Shown here: one piece after another, positions 50,641 through 63,154 of the stretch | Position numbering within the stretch: position 1 is the stretch's first letter | How the letters are laid out: each line of letters begins with the position of its first letter | Assembly: GCF_000004195.4 (NCBI RefSeq) | Contig: NC_030678.2 | Coordinates: 92,008,404-92,072,403 of the forward strand | Origin: Xenopus tropicalis | Lineage: Eukaryota; Chordata; Amphibia; Anura; Pipidae | Direction of reading: 5' to 3' | Length of the DNA stretch: 64,000 nt | The notes under the pieces: model-generated | Database searches by the model: none | The model's input: the letters and a program-made list of their open reading frames with translations, nothing else | Told to the model about the DNA's origin: nothing | Translations under genes and position numbers: made by a program

Positions 50641-53217
50641 GAATAAACATTTTTATGTATATCTTATTTTAAGTAAGACTTCTCTGCCATTTATTTTATG
50701 GTGTACAAAAAATGTTTCTTGCTTTCATATCTATATACCTAGACAACGTCTTTGTTGTGACATATAGCGAAACACTTCTATATGTTTATATATTACCTGC
50801 TAATTGGCTGGTGGCTGGTAACTTTTTACCTTTTAATTACAGTTCTTTTGTTCAAACCAAATAAGCTATTCCTTCATGACTATGCAATGGATAATAAATA
50901 GCAGATAAGCTTAACTTATAAAGAACGATTATAAATATATTTTCTACTTGCAGTTATGTCACAGGAGGGGATTTGCTGCATCAAGAAGGTGTGTAAAAAG
51001 AATTGGCATCCATAGACTTCTGTGCATGACATTCTCATTATAATGATATTGCCCTGTGTGGGAAGACCTATGCACCACAAGCGTTGCAAAGTTGCCTAGC
51101 ACGGAAACTTCAGGTTACTATGCAATGCTTTCTCACCTGTGATTTACATTAATCCTAGAAAGAAGGTAACGGGATGTTTTGATACCTGCACTAAAGTAGA
51201 TTAATGGAGGAATTTAATAAAAGTGGTAAATGGAAAAAAATGCACACAAATAATAAAAATTTACATTTCGCAATGTAATATTGTTCATTAGATTGTTGTT
51301 GCATTGCGAATTTTAACGGCAAACTTTTTAGGGCATGCTTGAAGGTGGACTAATCTTTTGGAGCAAACTTAATTTTTTCATTAAGAAATTTTATTACATA
51401 GACTGCACACTGTCGCAAACAATAAAATCTGCAAACTTTCTTACATTGCTGGAAATGGTCTAAAATTTGTTCGCACAGGAGCATACATGTTTGCATTGCA
51501 AATAATTTTTCCGTTACCGACTTTTACTACATTCACTCATAAGTGTGAGTAATAAAACATCCCCTCTGCCAGGGCCCTTATTTAAAAAAGACAGGCAGAC
51601 AATTTGAAAACATTTAGCAATAAACTTGATCAGTTTGTTTTAGCAATTAACTTGATACGTTTCTTTTAGACTGAAATCAAGCTATTATTATCCTCTATTT
51701 GTAAATGGTTTTTTTTTAATATTGACTAGTCCTTTATTGTACTTTATTTTCTAAACAGTTGAATAGCAGCTGAGCTGATGAAAAGTCTTCATTACTGCAG
51801 AAAGTACAGAGTTAGGTATTACCTTAACCTGCCTTCAGCAACATATGTTGCACAAGTGCAAATGTCAATATGATGGCAATAATGAGTGAAAATCAAGAGG
51901 TCAAAATGTTAGACTTTTTGGGGTAATGTAGACCAGTATAGAAAGATGTCAAATCATTTCTCACAAATCATGAACTAATCTCACCTGAAGCATAACCGCA
52001 GCATTTACCACAATGAAATCTACATTGATTTATTAATCATTTCCTGTCTCTGAGATTGAGATTTGATGAACCCCCGTCTGGTTTGCAGATCAAGACTACA
52101 AGGTGCCAAATAAATGGATATGAGCAGCTGCACATGGACTAAAGATCTTTGGTTGAAAGACTTCAAAGGTACATGCACAGAAACGAGTAGGAAACAATGA
52201 AGCAGATAGAAATTCAAAAGGTACAAATATGTTGATATATTCCACTAAGATATATACACCATTCACAACATTTGTGACCTTTTCATGAATGAACTATTAT
52301 TTAAGCAGTGTCATGAAAAGGCAGAATAGTATGCTACTCTTTTTCTAACCATGTTCTTAAATGGTCAAGAACGGCCATGATGTTTTGTCTTTGAAAATAA
52401 TGCAGAAATTGTCTCTCTGTCTCTCTCTTTGTCCCTCTAACAGGGAATTTTGTAAAAATGTTAATACGTTGTCCAGACAAAATCCTCTCAAAAGCATATC
52501 ACTAATGATTGTGAATGATTTTTATAGATTTTTGTGGGTAAATCTCTTAACTATCTATTGAACTATCATTTTCTTTCACTGCCATCATACTGAATTCTCA
52601 GCCTTTCCAGCCTCTCCCCTTTGCTTAACTCCTCTTCAGTCTGCTAATAGAATAATTCATCTCACATCTGGGCCAAAATTTTCCCACACTGTTCAAAAGA
52701 TACTCTTTTGGCTCCCTGTTAGCTGATTCATTTTATACGTTATCCTCCATATTTAAAAGGCTCTTTATTCTCTGTATGTGCCAGGCTTGTACTTCGAAAG
52801 CACACCATACATTGCTGGAATTTCATTTGGATTATTCACATTTTAAAGGTTATTTGGCCACTGCCTATCTGGTGGTTTTACTAATTTTCCTTGATCAATA
52901 TGTAGAGTGTTTTAGCTTATAATTATCTTTTTTATCCTTACTTAAATAAAACCAGCTAGAGATAGAAACTGCCTTCATCATATTAGTATTGGATGCTTTG
53001 TAAATAATTGGGGCTCTGTTACATTATGCAACATATTAGAAATAAATCAAATGTTTTAGGAGTGATCTGTTTCCTGGCATGTACCGAGTCTAAGGTAGCG
53101 GTCTGGCAAATGCCTGTGTACCTGGTTAACTAGTCCAAACAGAACCATATATGGCTAGGCCAATAGGCTGAAACATTCTAGAATGGGTGCAGGTTTAGAT
53201 ATATGAAATCAAAGATA
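50641..53217. other. tbx4 intron, nothing recognised
   Basis: AT-rich, with no repeat termini or exon recognised. Confidence 0.3.
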
Positions 53218-53362
53218 AATCCCCCATATGAAATAAAAGGCACTAAGTTTGCCCAGGTTCACTAACCCATAGCATATTTGCTTTTAAACAGGTAACCAGT
53301 AAATGCTACTTGCTGACTGGTTGCTATGGGTTACTGCTGAGCAATTAAGTTAGTGACTCTTT
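53218..53362. repeat. dispersed 'GGTTGCTATGGGTTACTG' repeat, copy 1
   Basis: CCCCCATATGAAATAAAAGG, ACTAACCCATAGCA, GTAAATGCTACTTGCTGACT and GGTTGCTATGGGTTACTG; homologous to 56572-56715. Confidence 0.55.
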
Positions 53363-53976
53363 TTTTTTTTTTGTTTCTTTTGTAAATTTTCTTCAAGTTA
53401 AGTTGGCTGATATTTTCTCATTTTGCAGTGCCATGCTGTTTGAAGAGGCAAAGGAGAATGTATTATTTCACAGCCACTTAAAATGTGGAGCCCGCATTTT
53501 AGTATACTTTTCATGCCATTATAGGCTGCTTTTTATTTCAGAGGGTTTTACATTCTACACCTGTTTTCTCTGGAAGCTGAATCAGAATGAAATTCCTATC
53601 ATTTTATTGCTGTACCAGATAAAGTTAGGGAAACTGCCAACTGGGTAAATTACAGATTTTTAGTGCAGGACAAGATGAATTCAGGAAAGCAGAATACATT
53701 ATAAGCACACATGCATCCTGAAAGCTCAGAAGCAAATACTAAAATAGAGCTGAAAAGTTCTATAATATGCTCAGCTGACTCCACCTATTTCCTTATGAAT
53801 TCCCTTCCAGCTGCTTTATCCAGCAATTTCAGACGCACTGGCTTACACCCACCCCCTTTTCCCACTAAACCAATTAACTAGGCCAAGAAAAGCAAAGGTC
53901 TCAAGCAAAGACTTTAAAGCAAGGAACTGTTATACTACAAGCTATTCCTAACTTTTGTAACATTTATTTTAATAGG

Positions 53977-54612
53977 TTTTTTTTTTTTATAATATTTTCA
54001 TTTTGTTTTACAAAAAAAAAATTACAAAGTCAACATTTGTCACAGAAGGTTAACCCTAATTCACAGTTGTATATTTACATCTGACCTTAGAGCAACATCT
54101 ATCATAAAGGTTAGCCTTAATACAAATCTTATACTTCAGCATACAGCATAATGCAAATAAAGGAAAACAAGAAAAACAAAAACAAAAGGTGTCCAAAACA
54201 AATTAGATATACAGATCTTTAGGCTAAAACATATTAGTGGGGACATCCTCGTTGAGCATAGAAATTTGTAAACCTTCACTCTGTATTAAGACCCCTATAT
54301 TGTATCCAGGGATCCCATATGTTCTTAAAAACATCATAGCGATCCATCGCAATGCTAGTCAGGTGCTCCATTACTAAATAATTATCTAACCTGATTTTTA
54401 CTTGTTAAATATCTAATAAAGCAGTTTTACATCCTTTTGCAACTGTCTGTTTTGCAGCTGAGAATATATTCTTCACTAAGGATTGTCTATGTTTGTTCCC
54501 ACATGGGATATTATTGTGTAGCAATGCTTCCACTGGGGATTTTCTTAGAATAAGGTCTGTAACAATAGTTATCATAGTATAAAACCTGGTCCAGAACTGG
54601 GTCACCTTTGGG
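53977..54612 (-). pseudogene. L1-like LINE fragment, ORF2 C-terminus and 3' tail
   Basis: On the plus strand it starts with an oligo-T tract (the inverted poly-A tail) at 53977. On the minus strand, 54605-54405 reads TQFWTRFYTMITIVTDLIL then LLHNNIPCGNKHRQSLVKNI and FSAAKQTVAKGCKT. After a stop it continues in frame with YLVMEHLTSIAMDRYDVFKN and IWDPWIQYRGLNTE. This is the L1/Tx1-type ORF2 end (the ALL...AAKQTIAK and W.PW blocks). Inactive: 5' truncated and interrupted. Confidence 0.75.
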
Positions 54613-55580
54613 CACTTCTTTTCAATAGTTTTTATTTACATTTTTAGAAGTCCAAGATGGATATCACAGTAAGAAATATGCATTATTATTTCTGGCAATC
54701 TATTTAGAGGGGGAAAGAAGAGTAAAGAAAAAAGAGGTGTAGTAAAGAAAGAAATTACAAGAGAAATTGGTTAATCAACCATCAACTTTTTAAAGAGGAA
54801 TAAAAGCGAAGCAAAATGAAAAACAGTTTAATCTTAAATTAGTTTGGTCAGCAGCCTGGATAAGAAATATAAGCAAACAAATAAATGAAGGTTCAGGTGA
54901 CACTCTGGAGATCCCAGTGTGGTTAGTCATAACAAAAACTGAATGGCTAGTGGTCAGACCAAAGAGTCATAAAGCACCAGCTATATCAATAAAGGAATGT
55001 CTCACAGTAAAGGACAAACATAAATAAAGCATATTGTGTCTATCCTGGAGAATGCCGTATAATGTTTTATTTACTATGACCCAATTTACTTTATCTTTAA
55101 AGTGAAAGATAGGAATGGTTGTGGTTTACAGTATTTTGCAAAAGCAGCAAGGAAAATATGAGTTATCAAAATTCTCCTGTAACAATATGTGGGATTTTTC
55201 TATTTAAAGTGATCTGTGGTTAATTTTTCGTATTTATATAGGTAACTGAGGGAAAAGTAAATTATTGACCAGAGTTGCTGAACTCTAGGGCAATTTCATC
55301 AAATACAGTACGTAACATTGTTCCTTCTTGGCCACATTCTCTTAAACAGTTTTTACTAAGTCAAGGATATATTTTGAGTTGATGATGGCAGGATATTTAT
55401 ATTTGGCCCAAATTGGGACAGAAGTCCGTAACAAAGCACTAGGGGAGATTGGGAATAATTGCTGTGCCAGTATTTTTACCCATTGGGGTGGATAAGTGTT
55501 GTATAGATAAATGAGTGGTACCAGTTGAGTGGCATTGTAATATTTTGGTGTGGAAACCCAAACCACATTGTATTTTACAG
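54613..55580 (-). pseudogene. second L1-like LINE fragment
   Basis: Starts TTTTTATTTACATTTTTAG on the plus strand directly where the previous fragment ends. On the minus strand, 55566-55342 contains a YYNATQLVPLIYLY block followed by QWVKILAQQL and a later FPISPSALLR segment, in the style of the L1/Tx1 region after the reverse transcriptase (…YY.A.QL..L..W…). The 3' UTR-like part is long and A-rich. Family assignment is less sure than for the neighbour. Confidence 0.5.
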
Positions 55581-56446
55581 GTGTGCAAAGTTTTCTGAGA
55601 AACCCTCATCTGTTTGTCTGCACATATAAAAAAAGACTATATAGCTCTACTTCAGCATTTCAATAAAAGGCAATCTTTATTATTAATAGCCTGCCATAAT
55701 TTATGGTACAAAATAACTAAAATCTCCAAACTCCTCCCTACTCATTGTCCCACTTCCCAGTTGTGTTAATCAATTTAGTCCACAGTTCTGAGCAGCCAAT
55801 TGTGCTCAGATTATGACACTTAGGTGTTGCACAGACAGTATTATTGCCTAAGTAATAAACAAGATTATTTAGGTCATGCAGTAAACATGTAGTTAAGTAT
55901 AAGCACTGCATATAATTGTAGAATACTCATCAACCATCCAAAAAAGCGCCCAAGCAGTGATATCTCCAGAGGTGGGGGAGAAGAGGTGTGCCATCAGGAA
56001 GACAGTATAACCACCCAAAAGGACTACAATTATTAGCCCACTGGGCACCTGGGCCCACTGGATAGTGGACCCTGCTAACAAGTAGTATGTGGCCCTATAG
56101 AAAAGAAAATTGCATCTTCATTCATGGCCATGTCTCACCAATGCCTGTCCAATTACTACTTAACCCCACTCATGATCCAGCAATCCCTACCCCCACCACT
56201 GCAGTATTACTATATAAGACTCTCATTGCCATCTTCTTTATCTTCTTTTGTCTTCTATTTGTTCTGGTCCAGGCAGGTGCATTGGCAGTAAAGTGAGAAC
56301 CAAACTTAGATGCAAAAAGCTGGCTTTTCCCTGTACTGCACATGTGCCTGCCTGGGCCCGGAGAAAAGAAGACAGAAGAGGATTAGGATTGCAGCTCCTA
56401 CAGAAATTCCCCAAGCCTTTGCAATTTTCTGGCAATGACTACTGGC
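55581..56446. other. tbx4 intron, nothing recognised
   Basis: Includes a region (56090-56440) with several overlapping short frames on both strands, none with a recognisable protein pattern. Confidence 0.3.
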
Positions 56447-56530
56447 CTCATAGATTATAGAGGGAAATAATTGCCTGTTCTTGTAAAACCCTACAAGAAC
56501 AGGCATTTATTTCCCACTATAATCTATGAG
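56447..56530. repeat. 39-bp-stem hairpin with 6-nt loop
   Basis: Arms 56447-56485 and 56492-56530 are reverse complements of equal length with two mismatches (no gaps); the loop is AAACCC at 56486-56491. The arm begins CTCATAGATTATAG and ends TGCCTGTTCTTGTA. Confidence 0.92.
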
Positions 56531-56571
56531 ACTCAAATGACTTATATGGCTTGATAAAGTGGTACCCTAAA

Positions 56572-56715
56572 TACTAAACTATCCCCCATATATAGTAAAA
56601 TGCACATTTGCCAAGTTGCAGCACACCATAGCAACCATAAGATGTTTGGACAAATGATCACTAAATGCTACCTGCTAACTGGTTACCAGCAATGTTTTTT
56701 TTTTACTTTTGGGGT
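56572..56715. repeat. dispersed 'GGTTGCTATGGGTTACTG' repeat, copy 2
   Basis: TATCCCCCATATATAGTAAA, ATAGCAACCATAAG, CACTAAATGCTACCTGCTAA and CTGGTTACCAGC, related to 53218-53362. T homopolymer at its end. Confidence 0.5.
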
Positions 56716-56986
56716 TAGTGACTCCCTTTTGATAGCTGGAAAGAATTTAACAAATAATTAAAAATATAACAAATGAATAATGAAATCCAACTGAGAAGTT
56801 GTCAAGCACACATACTGAAGTGTTAACAAGTTGAACTACCTGAAATACCCCAAAAATACCCTAGGTCTTATGGTACTGATTAGATGTGGCCAGTGGGAAG
56901 TGGAAACGACTAGAATGAACAGACTTGCCTGCAGCTTAAACAACTCTTTTGCTTATAAGCTGCACAGAAGTATACGTAAGTGTAAG

Positions 56987-57148
56987 TACAGGTATTGGAA
57001 CATTTATCCAGAATATAGGACCTGAGGTTTTCTGAACAAGGGGTCTTTCTGTAATTTTAATCTCCATATCTTAAGTCTACTTAAATAATCATTTAAACAT
57101 TAAATAAACCCAATAGGATTAGAGGTTTCCAGAAAATGGATCCTGCAT
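56987..57148. mobile_element. palindromic MITE, TACAGGTATAGG family, copy 6 (internal deletion)
   Basis: TACAGGTATTGGAACATTTA, CCTGAGGTTTTCTGAAC, GGTCTTTCTGTAATTTTAAT and AACCCAATAGGATTAG, then GGTTTCCAGAAAATGGATCC. The right half is mostly lost. Confidence 0.65.
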
Positions 57149-57195
57149 AATAATAATAATAAAAATAATAATAATCATCATTATCATCATCAACT
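57149..57195. repeat. (AAT)n/(ATC)n microsatellite
   Basis: AATAATAATAATAA runs into ATCATCATTATCATCATC. Confidence 0.9.
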
Positions 57196-58980
57196 TGAAA
57201 AGAGCTGCATTATAATGTTTTGGGACTCCCAAACAACTGCTTGTTAAATATGTAGAAATCCTTTAATTTGCACTTTCCCATTAACTTTCAAAGAGACACC
57301 AACCATATGTGCCTATGCTATGTATTTTTTTTTAATATTGTCCTCTAATGCCTGTTATATGATGAAGTGCAATATGTGCTTCAGCTGTTAATGTTTGTGG
57401 ATGCTTGAGTCCTGTATGGTATTTGCAACCTCATCACATCTGGTACTAGTAGTATTTGTCCTTGAAGAGTAGAAGTGGAAGTTTCATATTTAAAATGAGT
57501 TGTAATTTTTGCACTGACTACAAGTATTTTCATTTTAATCATGACAGCCTAATCTTCCATTGTGAGGGGAGCTGCAGGACCTCAGATGACTGAGCACAGT
57601 AAAAGAAAGCATGCTTATTGGAAGTGTGCCTATCTTAAAAAGCAGGCTCCTGTGTTTAAATCCTTGGGATCTAGATAATCCCATGTAGGGGGAGGAGGTA
57701 AGGAAGAAAAGCATTTTCTATGCCCACATGTTTTTTGTCAGAGAACTAAATGAGTGGTCATTTTAAATGTGTCAAGAACAATGGATGAAGCTATTAATAA
57801 AAGTAGCACTGCTCATTAACAAAATGATTTCCTAGTGTCAGATGTACAACATTGCACTTCTTTTAATTCAAATGTTGCTCCTTTGGATGCCATTTGTTAA
57901 GGTTCCTACATCTAAACATACTACTTGCACTTACATATAATTGCACTAAGCACCAGTGCGCCCAGTCAGCCCAACCAAGTTTTACAATTCTGCCTACTGA
58001 TGCTTGGGACCCCTGGAGTTCAGGGTTCCCTTAACAGCTGTGTTAACAGGCACAATAGACATTAATGAAAAGAATCACATGCTAATGACATTTAACAGTG
58101 CATGGTGGAAATTCCCACAGCAACATGCATTGGATTTGTACAAAAATGTTGTGTGTATTAATGCATTAAGCTTAACTGTGGTGGCTGCAAATTATGCTGA
58201 AGTTGGGGGAACCGTGGGCTGTTCTGAAGACATGGGTCCCCAAGGAATGCAGAACACTTCAGCAAATTTTAACCACATCCAATTAATGCTACTTCCAACT
58301 TTTAAAATCACACCACTTTAAAGTGTAGATTTTTATACATTTAATCATTTTAATCAGCTGTTGAAGTATCTCAAAAATGTGGAGGGATGGGATATGGTGC
58401 ACACAACAAATTTTTAGCTGTTCTAATAATGCAATGTGTGAAAATTTGGTCAAGCCATGTCCACACCCAAGGCCAAGGCCACACCCATTCCCACAATATA
58501 CAACAAACAATATATGACATAGTGTCCTCACAATTTCATGATATAGTCTCAACAGCAATATAGGATACAGTGGACTAAACAGTAAGATACAGTGTTCCTT
58601 GCATTCCATGACACAGTGGCCTCAGAATTTCATGCCCCCTCCCTCCTTGTGGAGAGGAGGGATATTTGGGTAAATTTGTATTTGCTGTCCTAGATATTCT
58701 TTAAGATATGGCTGAATGGCTCATCCACTAATATTTTTCCCATTTCATGAGCTAAGAGGAGATTATGACCAAAATTGTCCAAAGTGGCTATTGACCAAAG
58801 ATTGGACTTTCAGGGCTTGAGTTTAAAAACCATGGGCTCTATGCAACACCACCACGTGTGCTGCTCCCTAGAATAGAGCAATCTATAAGCTAAAGGTCAG
58901 GGCTCTGGTTGATGCTCTTTCTTAGAGAATGCTATAGCAGAAATTAGTCAACCTATACAATAATACCAGTTGATAGAACT
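57196..58980. other. tbx4 intron, nothing recognised
   Basis: Two overlapping opposite-strand frames of about 105 codons (58004-58321 plus, 58289-58609 minus) show no family pattern or splice context. Confidence 0.3.
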
Positions 58981-58984
58981 GACC

Positions 58985-59215
58985 AAACAAGCAAGCAAGT
59001 GCCTGGCAAAGTGATACTTTCGCTTGAGAAAGGGTCTGGAGGGTCCCGAAATGTTGCTCTTTGCTTGTTTATATGTACTTGGGCAAATAAAACACAATTT
59101 TTTCACGGCTTGCATCTTCAGTGAGCTACTGGATTTTTTTGCTGTTGGATATTGACCCCCATGCAAGGTGAGGTTCTTCCAGTATTTGCACCTGATACCC
59201 GTTTGGGTAAGTTAA
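58985..59215 (+). repeat. GAAATGTTG/AATAAA-type repeat
   Basis: TTCGCTTGAGAAAGGGTCTG, GGGTCCCGAAATGTTGCTC, then CAAATAAAACACAATT and a GCTACTGGATTTTTTTGC block: same design (a 'GAAACGTT' box, then AATAAA) as the elements at 33.0, 37.2, 38.0 and 45.0 kb. Confidence 0.5.
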
Positions 59216-59662
59216 CAGAGGGTTGAGCTCCCCAATACTGCTATTGGCAAAGTGATACTGGCATTTTGTTATCACAGATATGTATTTAAAGACTGGGATG
59301 TTTTTTAAAAATTATCTTTTTAAAAAATGATGCTTTTGCTCATTTTTCCCATTTAAAATTTTTTTTAGTCAAAATGGGAAAAATTAGCAGAAGCATGAAT
59401 TTTAATAGTTAATATAACTAGTAGATTACCATTAGGGGTTTCTGAATATATAGGATTTTAACAAAAGTTCATACATTTGTAACCAAATTATTGGATTTTG
59501 GGAAACATTAACAGTATTTATACCATGCTGTTTATATGAAATGGTTGTTCATATGTTTGTGTGGGGTATATGCCACATGTGCATTACTAATATACATCTG
59601 GCTGCTTTATACATAAAACGGTATCTCTTCTTATCATCCTCAGTTGTATGATCGATCATGTC

Positions 59663-59879
59663 TAGTGATGAGCGAATCTGTCCCTTTTCGTTTCGCTGAA
59701 AAATTTGCGAATCTTTCAAAAGATTTGCGAAACGGCGAAAGCATTGTGCGTCAAAAAAAATTGCCGCCCGCGGCTATTCTTTTTGGACGCGTGGTGGATT
59801 TTTCCGTGGCAAATTTTTTCATCCATTTCGCGAAACAATCCGCGAATCCATGCCTGGCAAAACATTTCGCCCATCACTA
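59663..59879. mobile_element. hAT-like MITE with perfect 8-bp target duplication
   Basis: Ends TAGTGATGAGCGAATC and CATTTCGCCCATCACTA are terminal inverted repeats. The flanks ATCATGTC at 59655-59662 and 59880-59887 are identical. CpG-rich interior (GCCGCCCGCGGC, GGACGCGTGG) including the palindrome GCGAATCTTTCAAAAGATTTGC-type stem near 59710-59730. Young-looking insertion. Confidence 0.92.
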
Positions 59880-60000
59880 ATCATGTCTTTAAATGTTATC
59901 AAAGCAACAGGGATACACAAGTGTACTAGTTACACATGCCAGTCCTGCAGCCTGTTCACCAGGTATTTGAGGTGGTCAAAGAGAGTGAAGGGTTCTAATT

Positions 60001-60021
60001 AAAAAAAAAAAAAAAAAAAAT
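60001..60021. repeat. A homopolymer
   Basis: About 20 uninterrupted A residues. Confidence 0.95.
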
Positions 60022-60081
60022 TGTTCTAAGTTTCGTTCTCTGTTATTAACTAAGGTAAGAAACCTATTATTTGGAACACCT

Positions 60082-61377
60082 TTAAAGAATAACTAAACCC
60101 AATGCGATCGTTTTGTCATAAAAATGGATTTTTGCAGTGTTAGATTATGGTACAAAACATTCAATTAACCTTATTACAGAGAAACAGGCACAACAATAAG
60201 CAGTAGTTTATTTAAACAGTAAATTATGACGAACTTGCCAAATATTTTAGCAATCTGGATAATGGATCACTGTAAAATACCTAATTTAAGGGGTTCCATT
60301 TATTTTAATTTTTTTTGGCTAGATCTTGCAGAAAATAAAATATTGCAAAACATCAAATTTTTGCCAAAATCACATTTTTTTTCTGTTTGTGCAACATTTT
60401 ATGCAAATTTGTTCTGGGTGAAATTTACCCATCTCTACACTTCAATTCAATAGAGTTTAAATTACTCTGAAAATGAATTTTAGAAAAATGCCAAAACTTC
60501 CCAAGCAGCCAGTATAGCAGATTTATGTACGGAAATAAATATTCACATCTGAAATGCATTAAGTGGCAAAAATAATTTTGTGGCTTTCAAAAATGGTTAG
60601 CCTGACTGACAATAAACAGAAACCTAATAGTGGCTTGGAACTGTTTGTTGGCCCTGATAGCCTACGGTCTAACTGAGTGGGGTCAAACTGGGGGACCCCA
60701 GGCCCAATGTGGCTATTTAAAGGTTTTCTATTCCCAGGATGCCCATGTGCTTCGCACTTCTTTGCATGGCATGATAGTTTTACCATAGTGTGTGTGAATG
60801 TCTTAGGGACTGTAATCCCTTAGTGACTCAAATTCAAATGAGCAAGCACATCAGCTGTAATGTGATGACAGTGAAAAATAAAGTAATTTATATGTAATGT
60901 ATATGCAAAACTTACCCTAAACCCAAATGTGCAGGTTGTCTGTGCTCCATTATAAACAGAATATACAAATGCTCCCTTTCTCTTTGGGTTGAGAATTCAT
61001 TGTAAAAATGGTATATATTGTAGAAATTAATTTTTTGCATTCCTATGAAATGGGGCGGTTCATATATCTGGTAGTTGGTACCCCCCCACTTCCTGTTCAG
61101 GTCTCTCATAAAAAAACCCTGCTAATGCACAGAATGGCTCCTGCTGCCTACAGGCATGCGCAGAAGGCTCTCCAGGTCGACTACAGGTAGTCGAATTGAA
61201 GAGAGAACTGAACAGGAAGTGGGGGCAGGGTTCACTCTGCACAAGGAAGCAAAGAAAAATGATTAACTTCTAACTGAGGAACCAGGTCAGAGAGAATGCT
61301 GGGACAAAGGTAGGTAATTCTGGAGGCTGTTTAGAGTAATTTTACTGATAGAAAAAAAAGGTTTGCTTATTCTTTAA
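60082..61377. mobile_element. T2-type MITE with TTAAAGAATAA ends, interior expanded
   Basis: Left TTAAAGAATAACTAAACCC and right GGTTTGCTTATTCTTTAA are inverse with TTAA at both borders. An internal stem pairs CCCCCACTTCCTGTTCAG (61082) with CTGAACAGGAAGTGGGGG (61209). The total of 1296 bp is long for this family, so further insertions inside (60200-60980) are likely but not delimited. Confidence 0.6.
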
Positions 61378-61417
61378 ACTGGTTACCATATATAACCTTC
61401 TACTCAAAAGCATATAT

Positions 61418-61445
61418 ACTATCTATCTATCTATCATCTATCCTA
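61418..61445. repeat. (CTAT)n microsatellite
   Basis: About five CTAT units with a nearby imperfect continuation. Confidence 0.9.
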
Positions 61446-63154
61446 ACAGATTGTTTTATACTTACATTCTACTATTATCTTACAGATATTGACCTCATCT
61501 AACCTTTATTTGTACCTTTTTTTTTTAGTTTACGGTAGAGACCTAACTGTCCTTCTATCCTATTCCTTCTATCCTACTATGTCATGGCCTTCCATTCTTA
61601 GTACACAAATCCTAAAACTGCACAATTTTTAAAATATTTTAAAGAATTGTTTAAAGAAAGAGCTGGTTTACAATTACTGTGTAAAATAATAATTACCTTT
61701 ATAGAGAGCATTCAGAAATATGACATGTATTACCATAACTCACTTTAACAAAATAGATATTAACCCCACAGTCTATTGTAATACTGTTTTCTCTAAGGAC
61801 CTTAAAACTTGTTCCTGCTGAGAGGAAAGAAACAATTTATTATGTCCTACCATTTTAATGTGGTTAAGTTGCCATCTGTAATCTGGAGGTTTGGGAGAGA
61901 AGCAATATTCTCTTGAGGCTCTTTTAATGAAAACAGCATGTATACATAAATTGTAAATATAAATTATTCTGTGCCCTTGCACTTTTTTTTTACAGAATGC
62001 AAAAATAAAATTTTGAAAGCTGTTACAAATTGTTCCTCCTGTGAGCACCCAAAAAGTCAGCCCACAAAATGTCTGCAAGTGTTTTGTATAAAGAACTTTT
62101 GTGTCCTTAAATTATCTATTGTTTAATAAGTCTTTACTAATAACAACTAATAATGCTGGCGTTGAAAATGTATATCTGCCTATTCTTTTCTTGTATGCTA
62201 TTTTTTCAGGGTTAAACATCCACTTATTATTCTATTAATCTAAAAAGAACCTACATCCAACAAACCCATACATCCCATATAACCTATATAAATATTTTGT
62301 GAATGCATGACGTAAAGCATCCTTATAGATATCTCCTTTACTTTACAAAATTTTATTCAGTGCTCATGCATCTGTATAAACAAAAGAGGATGTTAGTGCC
62401 TAATTAAGATCAAAGAAAAAATAGCATATGGCTATATTTAATCTCAGTTTTAAAGCTTAGAAGTTGTGGTTAGATTTTAGAATAGTTAGAAAAAAATCTG
62501 TTTTTATAGAATCATTGTAATGATTGTGTGTTATATAAATAAGGGCCTGTTAATAAAAGACTAGAGCCCCATGCACTACAAGTTGCATGTAGCCCTTTTG
62601 GCCTTTCTACTGTGCTTTGCACAGCACTGTCAAGGTCAAGGGTGCTCTGCCCTAGCACTTTGTGTCTCCTGATGCTCACCAGCCTTAAAAAAATCATAAA
62701 AGCTTGGGGGGTGGGTTTTACAGAAGACACCTATGTCAACCACCTTCCACCTCTCCAGTGTTGGTAAGCACAGGCAAAAGAGTTGAGTCTCAGAGTCTCA
62801 GAGTGCAACTTGCATATTCTGTTTAGGCAAACTGCAATGTACAAAAACACCTGTTTCTTGCAATTTGCCCCTTGCCCTGTATCATATATTGTTTTTATGT
62901 TATTACTTAGATTTTTTAGGTAAAATATCTGCTAGGACAACTTTTATTTGCGTAAATATAAACATTATTGCTATAAAAATCAAACTTATCATTAACTAAT
63001 GTTTCAAAAAGGACTAATACAAAAAATGTTTTATACTCTGATTAAAGGTACCATATCCAGAAGTATAACCAGCTGTTATAAAAAAAATTAGAAACTGGTG
63101 TTAAGACTGTGCCTTTGGTTGGCAATGCAGGGATTGGGCCTTCTAGTGTAACCC
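61446..63154. other. tbx4 intron, nothing recognised; possible regulatory block at 61780-62090
   Basis: No exon or repeat ends. 61780-62090 is unique and of mixed composition. Confidence 0.3.

Noticed and set aside
50249..50650. 133-codon minus-strand open frame rich in Phe/Arg/Lys
   Set aside because: It is the translation of the CpG-rich palindromic MITE (50260-50640).
58004..58321. 105-codon plus-strand open frame
   Set aside because: No recognisable domain, low-complexity-free but without splice or promoter context, and overlapped by an equally long minus-strand frame; most likely chance in intronic DNA.
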